DNA from: Fusobacterium mortiferum ATCC 9817
Lineage (GTDB): Bacteria > Fusobacteriota > Fusobacteriia > Fusobacteriales > Fusobacteriaceae
Assembly (NCBI RefSeq): GCF_000158195.2
Contig: NZ_GL987994.1
Location: 368,343-432,342, forward strand
Reading direction: 5' to 3'
Length of the DNA stretch: 64,000 nt
A model generated the notes under the pieces. The model saw only the letters and a list, made by a program, of their open reading frames with translations. It did not search any database and was not told where the DNA came from. The translations under genes were made by a program, and so were the position numbers. This document shows positions 36,807 to 45,127 of this stretch, one piece after another; within the stretch, counting starts at the first letter, position 1, and every line of letters begins with the position of its first letter.

Positions 36807-37160
36807 GTTAAAAGATAAGACCAGTAACAATAAGGATTGAAACATTATTCATATTATCACCTTATTTTATATATAGTTCAATGTTAAAAGATAAGACCAG
36901 TAACAATAAGGATTGAAACTTCTCTAATTGAGAACTTCCTTTAAGAGCTGTCATATCTGTACGTTAAAAGATAAGACCAGTAACAATAAGGATTGAAACT
37001 AAATATGTTTTACTATCTAGATACAAACCTATGCTTATTTCTTGTTAAAAGATAAGACCAGTAACAATAAGGATTGAAACCATCAGTCTTGATATGGAAA
37101 TACTTAAGTAAGAAATATCTCTCTGTTAAAAGATAAGACCAGTAACAATAAGGATTGAAA
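36807..37160 (+). CRISPR. CRISPR array 2: 5 repeats, 4 spacers
   Basis: Repeats of 37 bases begin at 36807, 36883, 36963, 37044 and 37125. They match the array 1 repeat except at position 12, which is A here (GATAAGACC) and G in array 1 in every copy. The last repeat lacks its final C. Spacers are 39, 43, 44 and 44 bases. The leader is on the left, so array 2 has the same polarity as array 1. The array runs straight into the ribosome-binding site of the next gene with no terminator between. Confidence 0.98.
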
Positions 37161-37176
37161 ATAGGGGGGATAAGAG

Positions 37177-37992
37177 ATGAAAAAAGTGTGGGGGATGTAT
37201 TTCAGTGGAACTGGAACTACTGAAAAAGTAGTAAAGAGGATAGCTAATACTCTAGGAGAAAAATTGGGAGTAGAGAGAGAAAATATTGATTTTACATCAA
37301 AGAGTGCAAGGGAGAAAGAGTATATCTTTTCAAAAGAGGATATAGTAGTTTTTGGTGTGCCAGTTATAGCAGGGAGAGTTCCAAATCTTTTACTAAAATT
37401 TTTAGATACAATAAGAGGAGAGGGAGCTTTAGCGGTACCAATAGTACTATTTGGAAATAGAAATTATGATGATGCTCTAATAGAGTTGAGAGATATATTG
37501 TTAAAAGATGGATTTTTTGTAGTAGGAGCTGGAGCCTTTGTAGGAGAACATTCATTTTCTAGAGAGTTAGGAAAGGGTAGACCAGATAGAGAAGATTTAG
37601 AAATAGCAGATATTTTAGCTGAAAAAGTAATTGAGAATATGGAGAATAAAAAATACCTTTCAGAAAAACTGTATGTAAAAGGGGAGAGTCCATATAGATG
37701 GTATTATCAACCGAGAGATTCTAAAGGAAATCCAATAGATATTAGAAAGGTAAAACCAAAAACAAATATGGAGTTATGTAATAATTGTGGATTATGTGTA
37801 GAACTTTGTCCACTGGGTTCTATTGAAAAAGAAAGAGTTGATGTAGTCAGTGGTATATGTGTGAAGTGTTGTGCCTGTATAAAAAAATGTCCTCAAGGGG
37901 CTAAGTATTTTGATGATAAGAATTTTATATATCATAAAGAGGAGCTAGAACTTGAGTATAGCAGAAGGGCAAAAGTAGAGATATTTTATTAA
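37177..37992 (+). CDS. Flavodoxin-ferredoxin fusion (EFR1 family)
   Basis: Protein of 271 aa with an N-terminal flavodoxin-like domain (about 1-160; YFSGTGTTEKVV phosphate-binding loop for FMN) and a C-terminal bacterial ferredoxin domain (about 195-245) with two 4Fe-4S motifs, CNNCGLCVELCP and CVKCCACIKKCP. It is a soluble electron carrier, common in anaerobes. Its AGGGGG site begins within a few bases of the last repeat of array 2, so read-through from the array leader is likely. No functional tie to CRISPR is evident. Confidence 0.9.
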   Translation: MKKVWGMYFSGTGTTEKVVKRIANTLGEKLGVERENIDFTSKSAREKEYIFSKEDIVVFGVPVIAGRVPNLLLKFLDTIRGEGALAVPIVLFGNRNYDDALIELRDILLKDGFFVVGAGAFVGEHSFSRELGKGRPDREDLEIADILAEKVIENMENKKYLSEKLYVKGESPYRWYYQPRDSKGNPIDIRKVKPKTNMELCNNCGLCVELCPLGSIEKERVDVVSGICVKCCACIKKCPQGAKYFDDKNFIYHKEELELEYSRRAKVEIFY

Positions 37993-37998
37993 AAAAGG

Positions 37999-38041
37999 AA
38001 CAAGAGTAAATTGTTTAAGAGAGTTTACTCTTGTTTTTTTA
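37999..38041 (+). terminator. Terminator after the flavodoxin-ferredoxin gene
   Basis: ACAAGAGTAAA pairs with TTTACTCTTGT and is followed by a T-run. Confidence 0.85.
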
Positions 38042-38070
38042 TTGTAAAACTCAACAAAACATGATATAAT
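38042..38070 (+). promoter_or_regulatory. Promoter of the rhodanese gene
   Basis: TTGTAA at 38042-38047 and TATAAT at 38065-38070, spacer 17 bases. Confidence 0.6.
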
Positions 38071-38106
38071 ACTTGAGTAAAAAAATCAAGAATAAAAAGG
38101 AAAATA

Positions 38107-38484
38107 ATGAAAAGAGTTATAATAGGAGTGTTGATAATGATAAATACAATTACAAATAGTTATGGTAAAGAGTTAGCTTATCAAATAATTTCACAAGAAA
38201 AAGCAAAAGAGATGATGGAAGAGAATAATAATTATATTATTCTGGATGTGAGAACAGATTGGGAGTATAAAATGGGGCATATAGCTGGAGCTATTAATAT
38301 TCCCAACGAAGAGATAGGACATCAAGAGATAGAGGAACTCCCAGATAAAAATCAACCTATCTTGGTATATTGTAGAAGTGGACATAGAAGTAAACAAGCT
38401 TCAAGTAAATTAGCAGTGTTAGGATATAAAAATATCTATGAGTTTGGTGGAGTAATAACTTGGGAATATGGTTTGGTAGAGTGA
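38107..38484 (+). CDS. Exported rhodanese-domain protein
   Basis: Single rhodanese domain, 125 aa, behind an N-terminal signal peptide (RVIIGVLIMINTITNSYG). The active-site Cys is C89 in VYCRSGHRS, and the CH2A motif LDVRTDWEYKMGHIAGAINIP is complete. It would act in the periplasm as a sulfurtransferase or sulfur carrier. It is a single-gene unit with its own promoter. Confidence 0.88.
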   Translation: MKRVIIGVLIMINTITNSYGKELAYQIISQEKAKEMMEENNNYIILDVRTDWEYKMGHIAGAINIPNEEIGHQEIEELPDKNQPILVYCRSGHRSKQASSKLAVLGYKNIYEFGGVITWEYGLVE

Positions 38485-38520
38485 AAAAATATTTTCTTAA
38501 ATAAATAGAATAAAAAATAA

Positions 38521-38549
38521 TTGACCAATTGTATATTATATTGTATAAT
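38521..38549 (+). promoter_or_regulatory. Promoter of the small lipoprotein gene
   Basis: TTGACC at 38521-38526 and TATAAT at 38544-38549, spacer 17 bases, close to consensus. Confidence 0.7.
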
Positions 38550-38578
38550 TAAAAGAAATAATATACAAGGAGTGGGTT

Positions 38579-38911
38579 ATGAAAAAAATAGTAAAATTAT
38601 TTGTAATAATAATGGTTATAGTATTAGCTGGATGTAGTAATACTGAAACTCAAGAACCACCAAGACAGAGAACAACTGGAGAGAAAGTTGCTTTGGTGAC
38701 AGAGTTTATTATAGATAACGCTATATACAATGGCTATGATTTAGGATTTGGAAGAGAAATCATAAAAAGTAAATCTGTTAGCCAAAGTGATAGTGTTACT
38801 ACTACAGGAATAGATGCTTCTGGAAACTTAAATACACATACAACAACAAAAACTACTACTAAAACTAAGAGCAAGGGAGCAGGTTTTGGTATAGGAATAG
38901 GAGATTATTAA
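38579..38911 (+). CDS. Small lipoprotein of unknown function
   Basis: Protein of 110 aa with a lipoprotein signal ending in LAGC (C19). The mature part has a Ser/Thr-rich low-complexity stretch (THTTTKTTTKTKSK) and ends with a Gly-rich GAGFGIGIGDY. It is not recognised. It has a near-consensus promoter and ends in a terminator shared with the converging YihY gene. Confidence 0.75.
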   Translation: MKKIVKLFVIIMVIVLAGCSNTETQEPPRQRTTGEKVALVTEFIIDNAIYNGYDLGFGREIIKSKSVSQSDSVTTTGIDASGNLNTHTTTKTTTKTKSKGAGFGIGIGDY

Positions 38912-38939
38912 AAAAACTGAGAAAATTCTCAGTTTTTTT
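38911..38939. terminator. Bidirectional terminator
   Basis: AAAACTGAGAA / TTCTCAGTTTT with A- and T-runs on each side, lying between the converging lipoprotein and YihY genes. Confidence 0.85.
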
Positions 38940-40173
38940 CAATATATTCTTTAAAAGAAAATTTAAAATTTTTCTCTCTAACACAATCTAAAAGAGATTC
39001 TAATTCATCACTATTTTTAAAGTTTATTTTCTCTCCGTAATTTTCAAGAGATTTAAAAACTGTTTTAAAAGAGATAGTATCAATATTTTTTATAATCACA
39101 TAGTTTTTCTCATCTTTATCTCCAATTTCTCCAACTAATTCATCAGAGATAAATATTTCCAAAATATGCTTTACTACTTCATAAGGAATATCATATTTTT
39201 TTACAATCTCATTGATACTAAGAGGAGAGAGGTTACTATAATATCTTTCTATTAACTCTTTCATTACAATTACAGCAGTATACTCTTTTATTTTAAAGTT
39301 TACATCCTCTGCTCCCTTAGTAAATAGATGTAGCTCTCTGTTTTGTAAAAAATAACAAAGATGAGAACCTAGTATAATAAAAAACCACATTATTTTTAAC
39401 CAAAAAAGAAAGATAAATATTACAGAGAAACTACCATAAATTTTATTGTAAGCATTTACCATATCTTGTAACAGAAGGAATAGAGATTGAAATCCAGAGA
39501 AAAACATAGCTATAAACATAGCAGATATAAGTGCTGGAATAAATCTCACCTTAGTATTTGGGATGAGCATATACATAATTGTAAAAAAGAAAAGTAGAGT
39601 TAAGAAAGGAACAAATTTAATAAAGATAGTAAGGATTAAATTTTCCATTCCAATTCTATTTCCAATTATTTTAACAATCCCACTAGAGATAACCATTAAG
39701 GTAGGAAATAATATAAAAAATGAGATATAGTCAGTAATTTTTCTTAAAAGCATTCTAGATTTTTCTACTCTCCAAATATCGTTAAAGGCTTTTTCAATAA
39801 TTGCAAACATAGATATCAGAGTCCAACCTAAAAATAGAAATCCTATCCCTGCTAAAATTCCTGTTCTCGTATTTTCTAAAAAATTTTGAGCAAAGGTAAT
39901 TAGAAGATTTATAGATTCTTCATTTAGTGGAGAGTACTCTCTTAACTTTACAAGTAGATAGTCAGCAACTCCAAACCAAGTTCCTAAGCTAAAAAGGATA
40001 GCAAAAATAGGAACAAGAGATAGTATTGTATAGAAACAAAGAGAGGTAACCCAAAGACCTGAGTTAGCTCTCTTATAACTTTCTAATGCTTTTTTACTGA
40101 CACTGATTATATTATTTAATTTACCTTGGGATATTATCTCTTTGTATGAATCTATAAGTGAAGTTAATTTCAT
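38929..40173 (-). CDS. YihY/BrkB-family membrane protein with C-terminal winged-helix-like tail
   Basis: Inner membrane protein of 414 aa. Residues about 30-280 form the six-helix YihY core (SGLWVTSLCFYTILSLVPIFAILFSLGTW, GFLFLGWTLISMFAIIEKAFNDIW). Residues about 290-410 are soluble and include SINEIVKKYDIPYEVVKHILEIF, which looks like a helix-turn-helix, as in longer members annotated as ribonuclease BN-like. The transport or enzymatic role of the family is unsettled. It is the last gene of a minus-strand cluster with 40189 and htpX. Confidence 0.87.
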   Translation of the reverse strand: MKLTSLIDSYKEIISQGKLNNIISVSKKALESYKRANSGLWVTSLCFYTILSLVPIFAILFSLGTWFGVADYLLVKLREYSPLNEESINLLITFAQNFLENTRTGILAGIGFLFLGWTLISMFAIIEKAFNDIWRVEKSRMLLRKITDYISFFILFPTLMVISSGIVKIIGNRIGMENLILTIFIKFVPFLTLLFFFTIMYMLIPNTKVRFIPALISAMFIAMFFSGFQSLFLLLQDMVNAYNKIYGSFSVIFIFLFWLKIMWFFIILGSHLCYFLQNRELHLFTKGAEDVNFKIKEYTAVIVMKELIERYYSNLSPLSINEIVKKYDIPYEVVKHILEIFISDELVGEIGDKDEKNYVIIKNIDTISFKTVFKSLENYGEKINFKNSDELESLLDCVREKNFKFSFKEYIEKN

Positions 40174-40188
40174 AATATCCTCCTAAGA

Positions 40189-40644
40189 CTAATTACTATT
40201 TTCATCAGCAGGAACACCAGTTCCTTCATCAATATCAGAGATATCTATTTTATCTTGTGTTTTTTCAATAGTTGTTTCTAATTTTTCTTCAGGTAATGAT
40301 TTATCTCTAAAATTTGATTCAAAATTCTCCTTATCTAAAGTGTAGATACTAGATAAAGTTGTAGGAGAATAAAAATAATCTCCCATTCTTACAATTTTCT
40401 TTTCATTATTTGAGTCATAAATATAGAAAGGATTTTCACTATTTCCTAAAATATTCATTACCTCTTTATCAACTTGCATAGCTTTTAGCTCTTGTTTCCC
40501 ATCATTTGATATATATGTAGGAGCTACATCCATAAGCATAATAAGTCTTTCCATTAAAAAGTATTCTGGGATAATCTCTGCCCCTTGAACTTTTACAGTC
40601 AGTAGAGCTATCATTGTAAAAATTCCAATAAAAAATTTTTTCAT
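40189..40644 (-). CDS. Exported protein of unknown function
   Basis: Protein of 151 aa with a signal peptide (KKFFIGIFTMIALLTVKVQGA). The mature part is hydrophilic with an acidic, Asp- and Glu-rich C-terminus. No domain is recognised. It lies 8 bases after htpX and 15 bases before the YihY gene, so it is probably cotranscribed with both. Confidence 0.7.
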   Translation of the reverse strand: MKKFFIGIFTMIALLTVKVQGAEIIPEYFLMERLIMLMDVAPTYISNDGKQELKAMQVDKEVMNILGNSENPFYIYDSNNEKKIVRMGDYFYSPTTLSSIYTLDKENFESNFRDKSLPEEKLETTIEKTQDKIDISDIDEGTGVPADENSN

Positions 40645-40652
40645 TAATCCTC

Positions 40653-41495
40653 CTATTCATATCTCATTTCTTCTAATTTTCTTATTCTATCTTCAGTAGA
40701 TGGATGTGTACTAAAAAGATTAGCCATTTTACTTCCAGCTAGTGGACTTACAATAAACATATTTTCAGTTGCTGGAGCAGCATTAGGCATAGGAATTCTT
40801 CTGCTGTACATATCCAATTTTCTCAAAGCATTAGCTAGATATAGTGGGTTTCCACTGACTTTAGCTCCAAATCTATCTGCTTTATACTCTCTTGTTCTAG
40901 AGATAGCCATCTGTACTAACATAGCTGCTAATGGAGCAAAAATTGCTATACCAATTAGAGCTATTGGATTGCTACCACCATCTTCATCATCTCTATGGTT
41001 TCCAAAGATAGCTGCCCATTTAGCCATATTTGCTAAAAAGGCAATAGCTCCAGCCATAGTAGCAGCAACTGTACTAATTAGAATATCTTTATTATGTACG
41101 TGTCCTAGCTCATGTCCAATTACTCCAGCTAATTCATAGTCATCAACTAAATCCATAAGTCCTCTAGTTACAGCTACTGCTGCGTTTTTAGGATTTCTAC
41201 CAGTAGCAAAAGCATTTGGTTGAGCTTCATTTATAATATATACTTTTGGCATAGGAAGGTCAGCACTCTTAGCTAATTTCTCTACCAATTGATAAAGATG
41301 AGTATTTTTATCCACAGGTTGAGCACCATACATAGATAAAACAATTTTATCACTATACCAGTAAGAGAAAAAGTTCATAAAACCTGCCATTATTAGAGCT
41401 ATAAATATTCCATTTTGCCCACCAATAGCATTACCAAGTAATAAAAGTATAAATGTCAGTACTCCCATGAGTACAAATGTTTTTAATGTATTCAT
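40653..41495 (-). CDS. htpX: Membrane zinc protease HtpX
   Basis: M48 family metalloprotease of 280 aa for quality control of membrane proteins. It has two N-terminal membrane helices (about 5-22 and 28-46) and the zinc motif H128-E-L-G-H132. The third ligand region is TREYKADRFGAK. Two further hydrophobic segments lie around 140-155 and 180-195. It is the first gene of its cluster; the divergent aroB fusion starts 255 bases away. Confidence 0.94.
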   Translation of the reverse strand: MNTLKTFVLMGVLTFILLLLGNAIGGQNGIFIALIMAGFMNFFSYWYSDKIVLSMYGAQPVDKNTHLYQLVEKLAKSADLPMPKVYIINEAQPNAFATGRNPKNAAVAVTRGLMDLVDDYELAGVIGHELGHVHNKDILISTVAATMAGAIAFLANMAKWAAIFGNHRDDEDGGSNPIALIGIAIFAPLAAMLVQMAISRTREYKADRFGAKVSGNPLYLANALRKLDMYSRRIPMPNAAPATENMFIVSPLAGSKMANLFSTHPSTEDRIRKLEEMRYE

Positions 41496-41681
41496 TATTA
41501 ATTCACTCCTTAAAAATCTTTCTTAATATTTTTTACAGTTTATAAATTGATATATAGTTATACTGGATAGTAATCGTCCTCCTCAAAGATACTCCTACAT
41601 ATATTATACATTATTTTTAAATTTCTTCAATATATTTATATTGCCATATTATTGTGTCGAGAATATGATAAATTTTATATA

Positions 41682-41710
41682 TTGAAGGAAACAGTTTTTT
41701 TAGGTATAAT
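41682..41710 (+). promoter_or_regulatory. Promoter of the aroB fusion gene
   Basis: TTGAAG at 41682-41687 and TATAAT at 41705-41710, spacer 17 bases. Confidence 0.65.
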
Positions 41711-41750
41711 TTATTTTAAAAGAGAGCTAGAAATAAGATAGAGGTGTATT

Positions 41751-43730
41751 ATGAATATAATAGATGTAAAAACTTCAAGTGGAGAGTATCCTATAATTTT
41801 AGGATGTAATATAATATCAGAATTAAAAAAATATACAATACCCTATGACAAGATATTGATTTTATCAAATGAAGATATTGGAGATATATATTTTGAAAAA
41901 CTACTGTGGGAATTGAATGATGAGAGAATAAAAACTTTTACAATACCAGAGGGTGAAAAATTTAAAAATTTAGAAACAGTTTCAACTATTTATGATTTTA
42001 TGGCAAAAGAAAATTTTTCAAGAAAATCTTTGATTATCTCTCTAGGTGGAGGAGTAGTCTGTGATATGGGAGGATTTGTAGGGGCTACCTATATGAGAGG
42101 GATAGATTTTATACAGGTACCAACTTCGCTTCTTGCTCAAGTTGATGCAAGTATAGGAGGGAAGACAGCAGTAGATCATACCAGAGGAAAAAATCTTATA
42201 GGGGTATTTAAACAACCTAAAGCTGTATTAATAGATGTAGAATTTTTAAAAACTCTTCCTAAAGAGCAGTTTTCTTCTGGAATGGCTGAGGTAATTAAAC
42301 ACTCTCTTCTATTGGAGAATAGAGATTACTTTAGATTTTTAATGGAGAGAAGAGAGGAAATTTTATCTTTGGAAAGTAGCTCATTAATAGAGATGATAAA
42401 AAAATCTTGTGAGATAAAGAGAGAAATTGTAGAAAAAGATGAGTTTGAGTTAGGAGAGAGAGCCTCATTAAATTTAGGACATACTTATGGGCACTCTTTA
42501 GAAAAACTTTTTAATTTTGAAAATATAACTCATGGGGAGGCAGTAGCTAAGGGAATAGTTTTTGAGTTGGAGCTATCTAATATTTTAAATGGAATAGAAG
42601 ATGAATTTATCAATGAGATAAAAGATATTTTTAGAAGTTATGGTTTAAATTCAAATCCGATCTATTATCCTGAGAAAATATTGTTAGACGTTATGAAAAA
42701 AGATAAGAAAAACTCTTTTGATAAGATAAACTTTATTCTTTTTGACAAAAATAAAAAAGTGTATAAAGATAGCGTTGAGGTAAAAAATATTTTAGAAGTA
42801 AATAATCTATTTTCTTCTAGATATATAAAGGGAATTATTGATATTGGAACTAATTCTTGTAGATTATTTTTAGCACAGGTATATGAAGATAGAGAGATAA
42901 AGATAGAAAAAGAGATTTCTAAAGATGTAGAGATAGTAAAATTAGGAGAAGATGTAAATAAAAACGGATATCTAAAAAAAGAAGCTATTAAAAGAACCAT
43001 AGATTGTTTGAAAAAATATAAGGAGAAGGCTGATAAGTTTGGAGCTAGTAAAGTAATAGCTTTTGCTACTTCTGCTACTAGAGATTCTCAAAATAGAGAG
43101 GAGTTTTTATCTCAAGTGAGAGATATAGGAATAGATATAAGATGTATAGCTGGAGAAAGAGAGGCTCAACTTAATTTTTTAGGAAACTCAATAGTCTTCA
43201 AAGATAGAATTTTGGTTTTAGATATTGGTGGTGGAAGTACAGAGTTTACTCTAGGAGAAAATGGAAATATAGAGTTTACTAAAAGTATAAATATTGGAGC
43301 TGTAAGAGGAACAGAGAGATTTTTTCCAGAGCAAAACTATACAGAAGAGAATATAGAAGAGTGTAGAAATTGGATAAAAGAGATGGTATCTGGGGTAAAA
43401 TTTTTAAAAGATGATAATTTTACTTTAGTGGGGGTAGCAGGAACAGCTACTACTCAAATCTCTGTACAGAAGCAGATGGAGATTTATGATAGTTCAGAGG
43501 TACATCTTTCAAAAATAAATTTAGATGAACTTAGACAAAACCTACAATTATTTTTATCTTGTGATGGTAAAAAAAGAAAGGAGATTGTAGGTTTAGAAGC
43601 TAAAAGAGCTGATGTGATAATAGCTGGCACTATAATCTTGATAGCTATTATGGAGGAATTAGGGGTAGATAGTATGGTTGTATCAGAGTCAGATAATCTA
43701 AATGGAGCGATGATAAGTAAAGAGATATAA
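41751..43730 (+). CDS. aroB: 3-dehydroquinate synthase fused to a Ppx/GppA phosphatase
   Basis: Protein of 659 aa made of two enzymes. Residues 1 to about 345 are AroB, which forms 3-dehydroquinate in the shikimate pathway; LGGGVVCDMGGFVG, VPTSLLAQVDASIGGKTAVD and LNLGHTYGHS are intact. Residues about 358-659 are an actin-fold Ppx/GppA domain with GIIDIGTNSCRLFLAQV, FATSATRDS, DIGGGSTEF and GVAGTATT, which hydrolyses polyphosphate or pppGpp. The junction is seamless in one frame. Fusobacterium genomes are known to carry this fusion. Confidence 0.93.
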   Translation: MNIIDVKTSSGEYPIILGCNIISELKKYTIPYDKILILSNEDIGDIYFEKLLWELNDERIKTFTIPEGEKFKNLETVSTIYDFMAKENFSRKSLIISLGGGVVCDMGGFVGATYMRGIDFIQVPTSLLAQVDASIGGKTAVDHTRGKNLIGVFKQPKAVLIDVEFLKTLPKEQFSSGMAEVIKHSLLLENRDYFRFLMERREEILSLESSSLIEMIKKSCEIKREIVEKDEFELGERASLNLGHTYGHSLEKLFNFENITHGEAVAKGIVFELELSNILNGIEDEFINEIKDIFRSYGLNSNPIYYPEKILLDVMKKDKKNSFDKINFILFDKNKKVYKDSVEVKNILEVNNLFSSRYIKGIIDIGTNSCRLFLAQVYEDREIKIEKEISKDVEIVKLGEDVNKNGYLKKEAIKRTIDCLKKYKEKADKFGASKVIAFATSATRDSQNREEFLSQVRDIGIDIRCIAGEREAQLNFLGNSIVFKDRILVLDIGGGSTEFTLGENGNIEFTKSINIGAVRGTERFFPEQNYTEENIEECRNWIKEMVSGVKFLKDDNFTLVGVAGTATTQISVQKQMEIYDSSEVHLSKINLDELRQNLQLFLSCDGKKRKEIVGLEAKRADVIIAGTIILIAIMEELGVDSMVVSESDNLNGAMISKEI

Positions 43731-43745
43731 AATATTCTTATAGAA

Positions 43746-43774
43746 TTGTTTGGAAAAATATAGTAAAATATATT
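43746..43774 (+). promoter_or_regulatory. Promoter of the selenium operon
   Basis: TTGTTT at 43746-43751 and TATATT at 43769-43774, spacer 17 bases, 37 bases before the first gene. Confidence 0.5.
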
Positions 43775-43810
43775 AGTTGATAAATAAAGTTTAAAAATAT
43801 TGGAGGAAAT

Positions 43811-44071
43811 ATGACACCTAGATTAGCAAAAATATTAGATGCTTATGATAGTTTTAATAGTACAACAAGAAAGAGATTAGTAGCTGGAAATCTTTATGAT
43901 TACTTTATGCAAGAGTTCAGAGGAGAGATAGAGATGATATATAACTCTGCTACAAAGGAAGATATAAAAGAGGATGTCAAAGGTATGGCAGAGATAATCT
44001 ACAAAGAGGAAGAGAAAGAAAAAAGAGATTTTTTAGTGGGTGTACTTGTAGATATAGTAAAAATGATGTAA
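43811..44071 (+). CDS. Small protein of unknown function ahead of selD
   Basis: Protein of 86 aa, charged and helical (KRLVAGNLYDYFMQEFRGEIEMIYN), without signal or membrane span. It has a TGGAGGAAA site and is followed after 24 bases by selD. It is not recognised. It may be the first gene of the selenium operon, but nothing in its sequence ties it to selenium. Confidence 0.75.
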   Translation: MTPRLAKILDAYDSFNSTTRKRLVAGNLYDYFMQEFRGEIEMIYNSATKEDIKEDVKGMAEIIYKEEEKEKRDFLVGVLVDIVKMM

Positions 44072-44095
44072 AGTTATACAGATGAGGTGAGTGAG

Positions 44096-45124
44096 TTGGA
44101 TAAATTGCATTTAGATAGATGTTCAATTGGTGGTTGAGCAAGTAAAATAGGACCAGAGGTTCTTTCAGAAATATTACATGATCTTCCGAGTGTGGAGGAT
44201 AAAAATTTAATAGTAGGATTTGAAAAATCAGATGATGCTGCTGTATATAAATTAACTGAAGATTTAGCAATTATACAGACATTGGATTTTTTTACTCCTA
44301 TGACAGATGACCCATATATTTTTGGACAGATAGCTGCGGCAAATTCACTAAGTGATGTGTATGCTATGGGGGGACAACCTAAGACAGCTATGAATATAGT
44401 ATGTTTTCCACAAAAGATGGATATAAAAATATTGGGGGAGATATTGAGAGGTGGAGCTGAAAAGGTAATGGAAGCTGGAGCTGTTCTAAGTGGTGGACAC
44501 TCTATACATGATCCAGAGGTAAAGTATGGGCTTTCAGTAACAGGAATAGCACACCCAGATAAGATTTTAAAAAATCATGGTTGTGAAAATGGAGATATCT
44601 TAATATGTACTAAAAAGCTTGGAACAGGGATAGTTACAACTGCATCAAAGGTAAATCTTGCAAGTAAAGAGGCAATAGATGAGTCTGTAAAACAGATGAC
44701 AACTTTGAATAAATACGCTGCTGAGATAATTGTAAATTATCCTATTACAGCTTGTACAGATATAACTGGATTTGGTTTTTTAGGACATGCATATGAGATG
44801 GCAAAAGGTTCTGATAAAACATTGGTATTTGAGGGAGATTTTATTCCATATATAGCAGATGCTAAAGAGTACGCTAAAGAGTTTTTAATAACTACTGGTG
44901 GACAACAAAATAGAAATTTTATAGGTAGAGATATAGATTTTGGAAAAAATCCTCTTTGGTTACAAGAGATAATGTTTGACCCACAAACTTCAGGTGGACT
45001 TTTATTCTCTGTAAAAAAAGAGCAAGTGGGAGCTCTTATGAAAGAGTTTCAAGAAAAGAATATAGATGCCTATATAATAGGTTCTGTTGAAGAGAAAAAA
45101 GAGAAATATTTAATTGTGAGGTAG
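44096..45124 (+). CDS. selD: Selenophosphate synthetase SelD, itself a selenoprotein (in-frame UGA)
   Basis: Makes selenophosphate from selenide and ATP. The frame runs from TTG 44096 (GAGGTGA six bases upstream; GTG 44087 is an alternative) through TGA at 44135-44137 to TAG, 342 aa. The TGA is codon 14 in CSIGG-U-ASKIGP, exactly where SelD proteins carry the catalytic Cys or Sec. A hairpin AGGACC-AGA-GGTTCT (44149-44163) starts 11 bases after it, the right place for a bacterial SECIS. Later motifs such as LDFFTPMTDDPYIFGQIAAANSLSDVYAMGG and SGGHSIHDPE are complete. Plain ORF calling starts it falsely at 44192. Confidence 0.92.
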
Positions 45125-45127
45125 AAG

